From assembly GCA_944472155.2 (NCBI GenBank), contig OX235275.1, positions 56,871,228-56,935,227 on the forward strand: DNA of 64,000 nucleotides, in the 5' to 3' direction. The stretch is from Trichobilharzia szidati (Eukaryota > Platyhelminthes > Trematoda > Strigeidida > Schistosomatidae). The notes under the pieces are model-generated. The model saw nothing but the letters and a program-made list of their open reading frames with translations. It was not told the origin of the DNA and made no database searches. Below, one piece after another: positions 1 to 11,660 of this stretch. Each line of letters starts with the position of its first letter. Positions within the stretch are counted from its first letter, which is position 1. A program made the position numbers and the translations under genes.

Positions 1-135
1 CCACCAATTAACTTCTTATTACATGCCCAGTCATCGTCGAAAACATCTGCGAAAGAAGCCAACATGTCAACCTGAGACCGATCACTTCGGCCCATTCAGT
101 AGTGCGGAAAATCTTAAATTGAATTAAATTATGAA
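1..135 (+). repeat. Sm-alpha-like SINE, 3' part cut by window edge
   Basis: Matches the segment after the hammerhead in the copy at 33204-33345: ccaccaattaa, then acatgtcaacctgagaccga and cacttcgg, ending in an AAATCT/AATT-rich tail. The hammerhead and tRNA-like parts would lie left of the window. Confidence 0.65.
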
Positions 136-448
136 TGAATGCCTTCTTTCATTCCTTTTCAATTAAAAGAGATATCAGCTGTACACTCTTTAGTGGCATT
201 TCATTGCTGCAGATGATTCCCCTTAAGTCATCATATTCGAATGGTCAAGAAACAATGTGTATAAAAATTGATGAAGTATTCTCCTGTTTCCTGACAAAGT
301 GTTAATTTTCTTACACATTAAATGATGCTAAGCTTTGAATCCGCGTATTTTAATTGTGTAAATTATTGTTTTACGCTGTTCTCTACATATAATTATGCCT
401 TGAACTTCTTAATTGATAATACAATGCAGCTTTCGTTTTCATTTGCAG

Positions 449-469
449 AAAATTTGTAAGAGGCCTAAG
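449..469 (+). CDS. MEG A micro-exon, 21 nt
   Basis: The acceptor is a pyrimidine/AT tract ending atttgcag; the donor is GTAGGT. A tempting internal GTAAGA at 455 would leave a 7-base exon; the full 21 bases match the length of the homologous exons at 38939 (gene B) and 61435 (gene C). In phase 2 it encodes KFVRGL plus split codons. Confidence 0.65.
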
Positions 470-615
470 GTAGGTGTTTCAAGAAGACATGTCAACTTGC
501 ATGACAACATTTACAGAATCATTAAAGGTCAAGTAGAAATGAACACTTATTTTGTACTACCCTGAGGTTATTGATATAAGTATAAAACTTGGGCACTGTG
601 GTAGAGTATAACTCC

Positions 616-659
<44 letters not shown>

Positions 660-3600
660 ATTTTATTTTGATGTCACACAGTGTTGTTATAGAATAATAT
701 TAACTGGTGACGTTTCGACAACAAATTATTACTGCTCATAATCATATCGAGACAGTACTCACACAACTTTCTTGCTTCATTTATATACATGAGTGAAACT
801 GATAATTAGACATTTGAGTAAAACCAATATACGATAAAGTAAATGCAGAAATAATATTAGTGTTATCAAGCTCATCTATTACCTGTAAAAGCTGGCTTAG
901 TTAAGTGTCTAACAAACCAAGCAATAGCACCAAGTAGCACAAAAAAATACCTAAATGGTGAAATGAAACAGATAGAAGAGGCGTTGGTGTTGAATAACCA
1001 TCCCAGAAAATTCACTAAGAAGATCAGCAAAGGTCAGAAGCAAAATAAAAATAATGCGAAACTAATATTGATAACATAAATGAGAGAGAATATAAGGCAT
1101 CTACAGATCTACCATATAAGGAGGGGACATCTGCGACCCTACGTAGGATTCTTAATAAAGCAGGAATTAGGGTGGCATTCAAACCTGCAAACTCACTCAG
1201 ATAGGACAAGCTCTGTTGGCTAAAAGACCCGGTGGACCCAATTAAACAAAATAATATAATTTACAAAATAACCTGCAATGACTGTGAGTTAGGTCAACTA
1301 CATAGGTCAAACTAGTAGATCGGGGGTAGTCAGATTGTCGGAACATAGGAATTTAGCTAAGGTAAGAATGGTTGACCGCGAGAAGATAAGTAATTTAGAA
1401 AAAAGCTCAGTGATTACACTGCATGTATTAACACACAACCACACAATTGGGTGGGAGAGGGTCAAAATTCTAAAAAGTAATATAAGTAGGTGGGTTTGCG
1501 AGAGAGATTGATTACTGAATTCTTGTTCATTGAGTCTACACCCAACACATGCAACAGAAATGACTCAATGCAAATACCAGAGATATGTTTGGAAGATATT
1601 ATTACCACCAGTCAGTCAAATCAGAGGAGGATAATAAATAATCTTAAAATTGTATTTCAATTTATGTACATCACAACATTCTAACAAGTTATTTAATTTG
1701 ACTATAAAAAAAAACTCGTCCTATTTCCCATCTGATTGTATTTGATTGATAACACTAGTATTATTTTTGAATGTACATTATCTTATATTGATTTTTATTC
1801 AAATGTCTAGTCATCAATTTTTACTCATGTATATAAATGAAGCAAGAAAGTTGTGTGAGTAGTGCCCTGATATGATTGTGAGCAATAGTTTGTGTTCGAA
1901 ACGTGTTCATCAGTTAATATTATTGTGAAGCCTGGGGTTATTTAGCAATGGAAACCTACGACTTTGTCAGGGATTAGCATCAGGATTTTCAGATTGTAGC
2001 TCAAGATATTTAGCACCACTCTGGTGTCTAATGTGCCATAAATTCAAATTTGTGTCTGTTTGCAGTGTAATGCCATCTTCAACTCGTTCTATCTGATTCA
2101 TAGTTGACAGATGGAACGTCGATGGTGACGCACACTCATTAGAACTTCAGATTCCTCATTCTAAGGTCACCTGCTTGTTTACGCATTATCATTGGTACCT
2201 GTAATGACAATGGTAGAAGAAAGAATTCACACTTTGATTGGACGGAGGATTTCATCATGAGAACCATAGGAAAACCAGCTGAGAGTATTGGACAGCTGTT
2301 TCATCCCCCTAGTTTGGGACTCTTTATCAGTATGCACACAAGCTGCAGTGTTCGAACCCAGGACCTTCTGGTTACAAGGCTAGCGAGCCTCATATACAAT
2401 TAAGCCACTTGGACCCAATCCAATGGCCCATGATTTCTAACTTCTGCCAATTCACGACATAAGGTGACCATTTCGCAATGTCTTCTTCGATGAGTTACTG
2501 CCTCATCTTCAGCCTGCTGTACCCTACTGGTCACGGCTACAAAACACTACAAAACCAACAATTGGAAGTTCACAGTTTTATATCTCTACTATTCAGAATG
2601 CCTTAATTTAATTTTAGGTAGGGGTTTATCTTCACTCTTTTGCATAATAAAGGTATATATTTACCATAACATGTCTGCATGGATACCCAGACTTCTTTTG
2701 TAACCTTCATTCAGAAAAGGACAAGGTTATGCAATGACATATGAAGATTCATAACAGGATTCATTCACGCCTGGACGTATGAAAATTATCACTGAATAGG
2801 CTTTATTACCTAGCATATATAATAATATTTTATAAAATCTTTAACTACAAGCACTTATCCTCTTTACGATGTTTTCCTTCATATTTTCCAAAAGGTATAC
2901 GTTAACAGTGATGTGGTAAGTATGGACAGTCTTTTCTGGAAACTTGACATGGTCGATAAATATGTAAAGTATTTTGAAATAAACACTAAGATTTACAGTT
3001 AAGGTGGATATGTATGTGTTATTCTCCTGACTGGTTTATTTGGGGAAGTTATCCTTGTCTATTGTGAACGCTAACTTCAGTCTGAAGTGAGATTTGGTGA
3101 TTAATCATAGTTGAGACAACTGTCTATCCTGGTGACCATGACTCTGAATGGTTATTTCAGGAGATTTGTTTCAGTCTTTTGTAAATGTGTGACTCACTCT
3201 TAATCGATAAATACATGTGTTTCTGCCGACTGCTACGGACATCAGTTCACCGTGAATAATGTAAAACTCTTAGAGAACACAAACATAAAAAGTGCTAGGG
3301 AATTATTAGAAGCCTGGTACCCAATTAGTCCTGCAGTTAGTAGACATGTTGATAAAGAACAAATCACATGGCGAATATTTTTATTATTTATTATTGTTCC
3401 CTTGGGTTCCTAGTGGAACATAGGGCTTCAACTGCACGTCTCCACTTGCTTCTGTCTTCTGCTGTATTTTTCACTTGCATCCATGTTAATCCATACTGTT
3501 TCAGTTCTTCATCACATGATCTCCTCCATGTCACCCTTGCACTGACGTCCCACTCACCGCTTTCCTTTCGAGTTTCACTCGAGCGATGGCCTGACGCGCG

Positions 3601-6600
3601 ATGTCACCCAGCGGCCTCCTCAGCGAGTGTCCAATCCATCTCCATTTCCTCCTGCATATCTGTTGGACGATTGATTCTCGTTCTGTTTGTTCCCATAGTT
3701 TCTTGTTGGTGATTCTTTCTGGTTATCTGATCTTCAGTATACAGCGAAGACAGCTGTTGATGAAGGTCTGCAACAGGCTGTTGGAAATATTCTTTGTGAC
3801 CCTCCGCCATGTTTCCGATCCGTATAGAACTGACTTGACGTCGTTTGTATTGAAAATCCGAATTTTGTTGTTGATGCAGGCTGAGTGACGAAGATTTCCA
3901 GATTGGTTTCAGGTTGATGAATGTGTTTCTCGCCTTCCCGATTCTCGATTTGACATCCTCGTCGGTCCCCCCTGTAGTTGAGACAATGCTGCGTAGGTAA
4001 GTGAATGAAGTGACCTCTTTCAAATGCCTCCCGTTGATGGTGATTGGCGCTGGATGTTGCTGCTGTTGTTGTTGTTGGTTGGTTGGTTATTTTCATAACC
4101 TCCGTCTTGTCTATGTTCACCTGGAGTCCTGTCTTTGCTGCTTCTTCGATTTTGAAGACTTACACGCGAAAACTTGAGAAATAAGATCTTTGAAATGATC
4201 AATGTTCACCGAATACTGAACGAATATATTTCAGATTTTCGAAGGACAGGCAGTGATAGTCAGAGTGAGTATTAGTGATGCATAATTCTTCTTCCACGGA
4301 GAAATCATGAAGCTCACTCATCATTAAGGTCACCACTGGAGGTATTGGACAGAGTTACAATGAATGAAACCATAAACCATCCGGCTCAAAGAACAAGACG
4401 AAGCGTATTAACCATTTACGTCCCAAACATAAAAATCACTTTGAATCTCATTATTTCTCCCCATAGCGATCTACTTTCAAATTAAATAAACTGGTTTACT
4501 AGAATACAGAAGATATTAATAGCAAATGATGCTGATTAAAGGTGCCTTTTTAGTTAATTTGCTCTGATAATAATTTAAAGGTGATTGGTTAGCTGTTTTG
4601 ATGAAATTATCAGTTGATTGTTCTGAGACAGAAAGCTAAGTAACCACGCCGTAAGTGGTCTGCGATTCGATCCTCGGCTACTGACGCACTCCTAAACCCC
4701 ACTAAGCCGCTTGTAAGGCCAATAAAGAGTGAAGGCTGAACATTAGACCAGCAGTTCAACGCAGTAAAAATAAAAAAGCCTTTTGTTACAAAAACTTCAA
4801 AGCTCTGGGTTGAAGCTTTATGCCTCATTCGGAACGTAAAGGAATAAAAATATCTCTACGTGCTTAATGAAGAAATGGAGCGCGCTAAAGAGGAGTGTGT
4901 ATTTTTATGCTATTTTGCTTTTGTATTTGTTAAATTAAATCCTGTTCCATTCATACTATTTGTATTACAGTTATCTGAGCAGCGTCTTGTAAGTTTAATG
5001 AATTCATTGCAACTATTTTTTGCCATTTAGTTTGAGAATGTTGAGTCTATAAGAAATCAGCCTGGTGGGATTTTATCTCATGTCTCTACTCCTTTTGATG
5101 TTGCACCTAATTTCATCTGCTGCCATCAAGGGAGTTGATATTTGTAAATGGCAGTCAGAGGCTAAATCTATGTCACTAGATCATGTTGGATGGTTAAAAG
5201 TAATCGACAGGAGATCCTAGACCTTAGTTTAAGGAGCTTCCTGGCAATCTTCAGCAAAATATATCTGCATGCATGAAGTAAAGGATGCAAATTTGAACCG
5301 ACATGATACAGTGCTGCAGTCAGAGACATCACTGTGAAGTTGTTTGGGAAGTTCCCAGCTACAAAACAATCATCTCTCCTTTGGAGGTGGCACATAAGTG
5401 TCACTGATGAATGTCAACTCGTATGAAATCTAGATCAGAATTGCTTCGCACCAATGGTCTGCAGTCATGTAACAATAATGTAAAGTGCACCGCGACAAAG
5501 CGTTACCCCTTTCGGCTTATGTTTTTCATTCAGGGAAAATTCCCATGAGGAAATATGGAAAATCAAAACAGGTGTTTCATCAGGGACTCTCTTTCCAACG
5601 AATTTATTATCAAGCTGTACAGTCGTAGAAATATTTAGATTATAAGGCGACGAAAACGTTACGAAGTGAAGTTATAATTAGGATAATTTCACATTCAAAA
5701 AATTATAGTAGTCCAGCCTAGACGGATTAGGGTGAAGAAAATTGCACGGGTTGAACAAACTTTCTGTGTATACAATGGTCTGGTTTTCTTCCGTTTCGAT
5801 GGTTAAAGCTTCAGCAATACAGATGGGTTGGGAACGTCATGATTTGGGCAGATTAATATTCTCTTTGCAGATAACGTTGACGGAAGATAGTGTAGTGATC
5901 AGGTCAACAATACCGACCAAATTTTCAACGATAGCGCTTCTTATAGCCCTACTCCATCTCCTCGTAACTATGTTAGATAGTATTCTTGTACCTTATTAGA
6001 CACAGCTTGCGTCAAACAACCCATATACCTAGCTCCTTAAAGGCAGTTAGACTAATAACGCATATTAATGCTATTATTTTGATTTCCGAGTGGAACATAG
6101 AGCTTCAACAAAACACCTCCAATTTCTCCTGTTCTCAGCTATTCTCTCCAGCTTGCCACGTGATCTCCTCTGTGTCATACTATCACTGACGATATATTCG
6201 TCGCTTCTCATTAAGATTCCACTGAAGAACGATGGTATGCATCGCACTCTATGTCATTCGAAGGTTTCCCCAATGTATGTCCATCTCCATTTTATCCTAC
6301 ATATTTGTTGAGCAATCGGAACTTGCCTGTTGATTTATTCTCACAGTTTCTTGTTACTTATTCTCCCTGGCTATTTGGTCTTCAGTCGCCTTCAGCAAAT
6401 GAAGGCAGCTAATGATGAAATTCTGCAGCCTGTTGGAAATCCTTTTCGTGATACGCATTTCAAGTTTCTGACCTGCGTAGAAGGACCTACTTGACATTGG
6501 TGTTGAAAATGCCAATATTGTTCTTTATGCTGACGCGGAGTGCAGAAGGTTTCCAAACTGGTTTCAGATTGATGAAGGCAAATCTTGCGTATCCGATTGT

Positions 6601-8995
6601 GACTGGCTGGCTTTGACATCTTCTTGCGTTCCGCCTTTAGTTGTGCGTTGAAGTTTCTCTAGCAGTGTGATTGCTTTTGTGGTGTAGGGTTGCTAGGCTC
6701 ACACCCAACCCTCCTTCTTTACCCTGGCTTGGCACCGACCAGGAAATTAGAAAGCTAGTTAACTAGGTGAGGCGCATATACAGTCGGTCAACTGCGAGAT
6801 CTTTCCCTTTAGGTTATTGTCAACGTTTCTGTAGGGAACATTCTTTTTCAAGGATGGCGACTACCTTCTTTTAATAATGTTGGTAGCTGAATTCAAGGTT
6901 CATTTATTGCTTTTTCCTAATAACTTTGGACATTTTCGGGTATTATCTCACGTATAACCTGTTGTTGTCATAATTCTGCCCATGTCGTGTTAATTGTTAA
7001 TCTTCCATTAACCTTGGTATTACTACAACCCCATTTGAGCTTAATATAAAAGACAGATTCAGCGAAGAAAATTTTCTTTATCGACAAAATCATCTTCAGA
7101 GTCTGTACAATCGTATTTATACTTACAAAAAATATATAGTGGTCTATTATTGAGTAATAGGGGTGACATAATTGATATAATTACTCAGAAGTGGCTTTAG
7201 AAGTGAAAATTAAAAGTTGAAAATTACGTGGTACTCAACGGCACAAAGATAGAAATGTGATAAGGTTAAAATTGCTATTAATTGAGAATAAAGGTATTTG
7301 AGTGTCAATTTAACAAGTGTGAAGAGGGTGTGAAAATATACAAAAAGAGCATATGAGAGTGATAATAGTGAATTAATTACTAGAGCAAAAGCTAACTAAA
7401 GTGAAATTAGAATGAAAAGAAAAAACCAAAATATATTTTATTTACAAGGAACGATTAGTGAAGAGGTTAAGACCAAGGTAGAATAAGAGACTGCACAAAC
7501 TTTTTCTGTATACAGAGTTCAGGGTTGTATTGATGAATTGCTAGAGCCTCCGCCATACACAAAATCCGGAACCTGACGCCCTTTGTACCATTTGGCTTCA
7601 CTTTGTAGATGATCTTGAAAGACGATTCTGGTGGAGCTACGTGGCCTGAGTTCACCAAATGCTCGAGAATTGAGCTAGTAATTGTCTTAAATTGTCCCTT
7701 TGCTAACCATGCCGGATAATGCTCAGAGATGCGTTTGGAAAGCGTGCGCTTTGTGCGACCAATATAACTAGCTCCACAAGAGCAAGTGAATTTATAAACA
7801 GACATTGAAGTGGCCCAAAGTGGCAGTTTATCCTTCACACATCGATTGATCATTTGTTTGCTGTGGAAATTGATCCGTAGCTCAACGTAAAGAAGGCTTT
7901 TTTCAGTGACCTGCATAAGCGATTCCTCAGGATCTCAGCTGCGGTATCACCTTTAAATTCAAGGCTCATAAATAGGAGTTTCTTTGACACCGTCTGTATT
8001 CTTTCAGGTTTTTCCCTTGGCTTCATGTTTTTCTTGATAAATCTTGGAGGATATCCATTCTCTATGAGGACTTGTCTGAGTCTCCCCAGTTCTCCAACGA
8101 TTGTATCACTTGAACATATCCTCCTTATTCTTGAGGATGAGGAATGGATCAGATTTCTCTTTCTTCTTAAAGGGACCCAGCTGTGGAAATTTGGCTACTG
8201 ACCATTCCATGTTGGTTTCCTGTAGATCGATCTTTGAAGAGAACCATCAGATCTCCTCTTTAGAAAAACATCCAAAAATGGAATTCCGAGTTAATCTCTG
8301 ATTCCGATGTGAACTTGGTGGCATGATGACAGCTGTTGAACTCTTTAGTTATCAATTCGATGTTGGTATTGTCGTCACATATGATGAAAGTATCATCCAT
8401 GTATCTTTGGTACAGATGGAAACTGTCAATAGTAGGCCGTAAAATATTATTCTACAAACTTAACCTTATCACATTTCTATCTTTGTGCCGTTGAGTACCA
8501 CGTAATTTTCAACTTTTAATTTTCACTTCTAAAGCCACTTCTGAGTAATTATATCAATTATGTCACCCCTATTACTCAATAATAGACCACTATATATTTT
8601 TTGTAAGTATAAATACGATTGTACAGACTCTGAAGATGATTTTGTCGATAAAGAAAATTTTCTTCGCTGAATCTGTCTTTTATTTTCTTCATGAATCAAT
8701 GGGTATTTTCGGTGATTAGCTTAATATCTTTAACTATACTGCCCATTCCGCAGTGACTCTTAGGGACAGAGACATGATACTGCTTACACTCTAGTGACTA
8801 AAGCACGTAATTTTGCCCATATTTGTCAAATCAACTTTACACCGCAAATGCTGTTGGGATGTTTTACGATCCGCCTAGAAATGCTTTTCCTTATTTTTAT
8901 TGAGAACACTTGAAAAAATAACATGAACACGTTTTCTGATTTCCTTTTTTTCCATTTTGTATAGGAATCTCTTACGGGATTACATCAGGTTCTAG
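449..8995 (+). CDS. Micro-exon gene A, 3' part (small secreted MEG-type protein)
   Basis: This is the 3' portion of a micro-exon gene whose signal-peptide and acidic exons lie left of the window. Coding exons are 449-469 (21 nt), 2895-2915 (21 nt), 4971-4988 (18 nt) and the terminal coding part 8965-8995 ending in TAG. Each internal exon has AG before it and GT after it, and reading throughout in phase 2 gives pieces KFVRGL, YTLTVM, YLSSV and NLLRDYIRF-stop. Order, length and phase match genes B and C. The encoded C-terminus is hydrophobic/amphipathic with a cysteine formed at the second junction. MEG products are generally secreted proteins of oesophageal glands, tegument or eggs; which tissue applies here cannot be read from DNA. 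I do not assign a MEG family number. Introns hold RTE and Penelope-like insertions. Confidence 0.72.
618..654. repeat. (TA)n microsatellite
   Basis: About 18 TA units within the Penelope-like terminal repeat; shorter TA tracts occur at 21217, 23125 and 23240. Confidence 0.85.
1090..1684 (+). pseudogene. Penelope GIY-YIG endonuclease remnant
   Basis: With stops and frame changes it reads ...TVS.VNYIGQTSRS, VVRLSEH, KVRMVDREKISNLEKSS, HNHTIGWERVKIL. The same protein segment occurs in both orientations at 62.3-63.1 kb. YIGQTS is the GIY-YIG family's IG part; the element is not functional. Confidence 0.55.
2255..2475 (-). repeat. tRNA-derived SINE, family T1, minus copy
   Basis: Minus strand carries a B-box-like ggttcgaac with a flanking ccagaaggtcctg and the family tail (tttcatcc, tagtttggga). 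Diverged from the fuller copy at 51241-51607. Confidence 0.55.
2895..2915 (+). CDS. MEG A micro-exon, 21 nt
   Basis: The exon lies between an unusual purine-rich acceptor (ccaaaag) and the donor GTAAGT. In phase 2 it reads YTLTVM and ends in TG, which with the next exon's T makes a cysteine codon. It aligns with the exons at 39766 and 63508, which share the ATTGTG/GATGTG ending, the length and the A-rich acceptor. Confidence 0.7.
3388..4178 (-). mobile_element. RTE/SR2-like retrotransposon 3' end
   Basis: Minus-strand reading gives RIGKARNTFINLKPIWKSSS and, near the 3' end, the family's terminal region ending ...RNPREQ-like just before a short ATT-repeat tail at about 3388. The copy is 5' truncated and frameshifted. 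It sits in a gene A intron and is the same element as at 22, 35.5, 37.5, 43 and 48.3 kb. Confidence 0.75.
4971..4988 (+). CDS. MEG A micro-exon, 18 nt
   Basis: Acceptor tttgtattacag, donor GTAAGT, 18 bases. Phase 2 reading gives YLSSV. The exon is homologous to those at 40138 (SMSSI) and 63872 (SMSSV); the acceptors all end in a gt(a/g)ttacag type sequence. Confidence 0.72.
5175..5400 (-). repeat. tRNA-derived SINE, family T2, minus copy
   Basis: The reverse strand has gtctctgactgcagcactgt and ggttcaaattt, matching 30940-30990 where the same unit carries a clear B-box (ggttcgaatc). The outer part (gatggttaaaagtaatcgacagga) also matches 30893. Confidence 0.5.
5530..5660. repeat. Penelope-like terminal-repeat fragment
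   Basis: Contains gactctctttccaacgaatttattatcaagctgtac and a ggaaaattcccatg stretch, shared with the ends of the elements at 17.25, 19.15 and 52.63 kb. No coding part remains. Confidence 0.5.
6065..6660 (-). mobile_element. Diverged RTE-like 3' end
   Basis: Starts ccgagtggaacatagagcttcaac, the family 3' end, and carries minus-strand remnants such as KICLHQSETSLETF and VRNLKCVSRKGFPTG, parallel to NTFIHQPETNLEIF and RNLASGSQRIFPTA in younger copies. It is older than the copy at 3.4 kb. Confidence 0.6.
6645..6800 (-). repeat. SINE-like fragment, family T3
   Basis: gttgctaggctcacacccaaccctccttctttacc resembles the T3 copies at 56.6 and 57.8 kb (gttgctagcctcatgcccaacc). The tRNA-like part is not clear here. 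Confidence 0.4.
7467..7916 (-). CDS. Penelope GIY-YIG endonuclease domain (149 codons open)
   Basis: Reads VYKFTCSCGASYIGRTKRTL, then SKRISEHYPAWLAKGQ, an SSILEHLVNSGH block and a C-terminal IQKKFVQSLILPW. VYKF...YIG is the GIY-YIG signature with CxC before it; R and E (ISEH) follow. This domain is the C-terminal endonuclease of Penelope-like retroelements, which nicks target DNA. It is separated from the RT by a frameshift/stop, so probably inactive as a whole. Confidence 0.75.
   Translation of the reverse strand: MQVTEKSLLYVELRINFHSKQMINRCVKDKLPLWATSMSVYKFTCSCGASYIGRTKRTLSKRISEHYPAWLAKGQFKTITSSILEHLVNSGHVAPPESSFKIIYKVKPNGTKGVRFRILCMAEALAIHQYNPELCIQKKFVQSLILPWS
7917..8450 (-). pseudogene. 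Penelope reverse transcriptase C-terminal remnant
   Basis: The reverse strand gives QRYMDDTFIICDDNTNIELI (the YxDD catalytic box as YMDD), later a broken EMFK/ NGYPPRF-type segment and KEKPERIQT-like blocks. Stops interrupt it. It is joined to the GIY-YIG domain at 7467-7916. Confidence 0.6.
8965..8995 (+). CDS. MEG A terminal coding exon
   Basis: Acceptor tccattttgtatag, then phase 2 reading NLLRDYIRF and TAG at 8993-8995. Gene B's terminal exon reads TIISDYIKV then TAG at the same codon, and the 3' UTRs still align (a block like gaatttcatt...ttttcaaat occurs in both). Two other frames stay open longer, but only this frame agrees in both genes. Confidence 0.7.
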
Positions 8996-9474
8996 AGGCG
9001 GCGGAGAACGGTGATCCGAAGAATTTCATTTTGAATTTTCAAATACAATATGATTCCTTCTTCCATTCGAAACACACACTCATTCTATATAGACATGGAT
9101 TTGAAATTTTTCACTGGACAATTTAATATTGACTATTATTAAACATGTATTCAATCTTGTAATTATTGATACATTGAACGATTTTGAATTTTTGGCGCAA
9201 ACATTGAATCAACGTTTTTACAAATGTCACGTACATAACTGTGAATATTGGGTATAACACATACGACTGTTTTAACATTGCTTGGATGTGATCCTATTTT
9301 TGCAGAATAACTATGATTTTTCATATTTATGTATCTTTTACAATATTATTTAACAACATTCAGGATAAATGGGGTGAAACAGGATTCAGTCTTCACCAAT
9401 CAAAAGAACTAGACAAATGACATTAGTTGCCAACTAGTGCCTAATAAAAGTATCCATTATAGTCCTACCGGAAG

Positions 9475-9740
9475 TCAGCGGCGAGGCTGAATAACTCAGT
9501 GGTAACTTCTTAGACTGCGGTACTGACTGGGTGAAGCGGGTTTGAATCTCAAAAGAGACATGAGTTCCATCAAGGTTGTAGATACGCCTTGCTGAATGAC
9601 TGATGTGTGCCAACTAGCACGGAAACTAGCTGGTGTCCAAGGCTTTCTGCCGATTGCCTTCAACCACCAAATAGTATCAAATCAATGTGCACCGTGATGG
9701 CGAGCCACCACCTAGCATGGTGGTAGAATTCAGTCTGCAA
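9475..9740 (+). repeat. tRNA-derived SINE, family T2
   Basis: Has ctcagtggtaac (A-box-like), gactgcggtactgactgggtgaagcgggtttgaatctc (B-box), then gccaactagcac and gattgcctt, the T2 layout. A second, more diverged copy follows directly. Confidence 0.6.
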
Positions 9741-9769
9741 GAAAGAAAGGATTAGACACATCACACTGG

Positions 9770-10035
9770 TTATTAGCTAGTGTCCAATCAAGGTATTCAA
9801 TACGGTCCTACAGGAGGTCAATCTCTACCTCGAATAGCTCATTGCTAATGTTTATGACTGTAGTACTGTGTGGCTCCTAGTTCGAATCATAGGGACATGA
9901 GCCCATCCAAGATTTCAGACACTCTTTACTGATTAGTGAGCGCCAACAAGTCCAAAATCGAAGTCTAAGGCTTCCTACTGGTTGCCTCCAGATATCTACT
10001 AACTAACAATTCAGGGTACATCATGATGGCGACAT
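9770..10035 (+). repeat. tRNA-derived SINE, family T2, second copy
   Basis: Repeats the order ctcattgctaatg, ctgtagtactgtgtggctcctagttcgaatc, cgccaacaagtcc, ggttgcctcc. Direct tandem with the previous copy, B-box degraded. Confidence 0.5.
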
Positions 10036-10084
10036 TGTAAAATTGATATCAGCAAAAAGTTTAAGCATTGTGGATTAGATCAAA

Positions 10085-10215
10085 TAAAGTATAATTAAAT
10101 TTCAATAGTTTTCACACAGTGATAGGTTTTTTTTTATTGGTAATTTTGCTCTGAATATTACCAACAACAAAACTTATCATTGTGTGTAAACTATTGAAAT
10201 ATAATTATACTTTAT
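10085..10215. repeat. Small inverted repeat (foldback)
   Basis: caaataaagtataatt...cacagtgataggttttt is answered about 30 bases later by aaaacttatcattgtgtg...aattatactttatttg. Arms of about 50 bases with a few mismatches; could be a deleted Penelope end or a MITE. Confidence 0.55.
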
Positions 10216-10534
10216 TTGTAAAATTGATTGACAATAGAATTCACTCTGTACCTATCAAAAGCACTAGGTATATGATACCAATTACTACCAAGTATCCAAT
10301 CAAAATGAGACATCTTCTACTCAGCTATTCTTTTCATTGGATTCTTCCTGTGCTTGTCACTTTCGCCCAATGATTGTTATTGGTGGGGCTTTTCAGTTTA
10401 CGTAGCAATTAATATTGCTCTTGTTTTTGTCATTATCCGATATAGTACTTATATCTCTCTATAAGTAGTGCATATCATGGTAAATGATATTATTTTATTT
10501 TAAAGATTTGGTTTGTAAGGACTAGATGTGTTAT

Positions 10535-10905
10535 TCAAGTTTGACAACGGATTGATATCAGCTAGAGAACCTTTGAAAATACACCCAGGGAGTACTGGAA
10601 AGCTGTTTCATCCTAGTTAGGGAGTCACTGACAGCACGTACCCAGTGAGGATGGATTTCCTGCTGATGACACTGGTTGGTGCCAGTCACGCTAAAGCACG
10701 AATTTATAGAAGTAAGAATTCATGGGTTGGCCATTGAATTGGGTCCCAGTGGCTGAATGGTATACCAGCTTCCCTTGTAACCGGAAAGTCCTGAGTCCAA
10801 ACCCTGGCGGTGAGTGTGTACCACCGATGATTCTCAAACAGCTATCCAATATTGCCAGCTGAATTTTCAATGGTTCTCCAACTGTTATTTTTTTGGCAGT
10901 GAAGC
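10535..10905. repeat. T1 SINE inverted pair
   Basis: Minus-oriented tail at 10535-10645 (attgatatcagctagagaac...tttcatcctagt) faces a plus-oriented copy at 10655-10900 with cccagtggctgaatggtata and ttgtaaccggaaagtcctga. Head-to-head arrangement as at 27.5 and 31.5 kb. Confidence 0.6.
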
Positions 10906-11439
10906 AGATTGTTTCTAGTCCGTCTGACTACAAAATCCTACTCTATCTGATTTTCTGATGTCGGTAAAATAACTCATTATTAACAGAGTTTCACAGCAAA
11001 TTTCTTCCCCAACCCCGATAATCCCGTTTTGTAAAACTTACCGTGATCTCATATATTTATTCAACTTCTATCAACAGGCACTACATTGATTATAATCAAC
11101 CAGCTCTAGATTATTTCAGATAGTCTCACCGCCAGTCATCGACAAAATTACCTCCTCCTAATTGAGTTTGTTCAGAAATTATAAGAGCAGATTTAGGTGG
11201 GCTGGTAATGTGACCAAAAGTGAAATGTAATATATATTCGGTTCTCGTAACGACTTGACATTGCCCATAGTGATTGCAATGAAAGTATGACCACGGTTGT
11301 CCTTTTTTGCAATGTTTAATAGTCTGGATTTTCCAGTAATCAGAAAATATTATTTCCACACATCCAGAGAAGTCAGTAAAGTAACAGATTTGGTCACGGG
11401 TTGGTGTAACTTAACAAACCTGGGAGTAAGAAATAGACG

Positions 11440-11660
11440 GTGCGTCCCAGTTTGAAACTCTTAAGTGACATATGCCTATGACCCCATCAATAAGAGAGCC
11501 CAGGACCTTCTAGTTAAAAGAAAAGCTCATAGAGCATTGAAGTACTGGAACCCAACTCAATCGCCCATGAATTCCAACTTCTACTGATTCGTGATTTTAG
11601 TGCGACCACAGTCAGTGTCATAGTTGTCGTGTATTTGACCTGGTAGCCCCCTGTGGAACC
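11440..11660 (-). repeat. T1 SINE, degenerate minus copy
   Basis: Retains ccaggaccttctagtta, cccaactcaatcgcccatgaattccaacttctac and tcgtgattttagtgcgacca in family order, but the B-box is lost. Confidence 0.45.

Larger units (their letters stand above)
571..1927. mobile_element. Penelope-like element remnant with inverted terminal repeats
   Basis: The left end (ttgatataag, gggcactgtggtagag, a TA repeat at 618-654, then ...gacgtttcgac...) and the region 1800-1927 (atgattgtgagcaa...cgaaacgtg) are inverted copies of one terminal unit, also seen at 58.4 and 62.2-63.3 kb. Inside lies a decayed GIY-YIG endonuclease. Confidence 0.65.
7029..8690 (-). mobile_element. Penelope-like element with inverted terminal repeats
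   Basis: About 240 bases at 7029-7275 are the near-perfect reverse complement of 8455-8690. Between them on the minus strand lie part of a reverse transcriptase (8450 down to about 7920) and a GIY-YIG domain. Inverted terminal repeats are known for Penelope-like elements. It inserted in the last intron of gene A. Confidence 0.8.

Noticed and set aside
455..460. GTAAGA as donor of a 7-base exon at 449
   Set aside because: 7 bases would break the frame; the next donor GTAGGT gives 21 bases, the length in genes B and C.
8600..8690. Hammerhead in the 7.0-8.7 kb element (CTGAAGA...GAAA)
   Set aside because: Core-like words are present but no convincing stem II or cleavage triplet could be paired; left unannotated.
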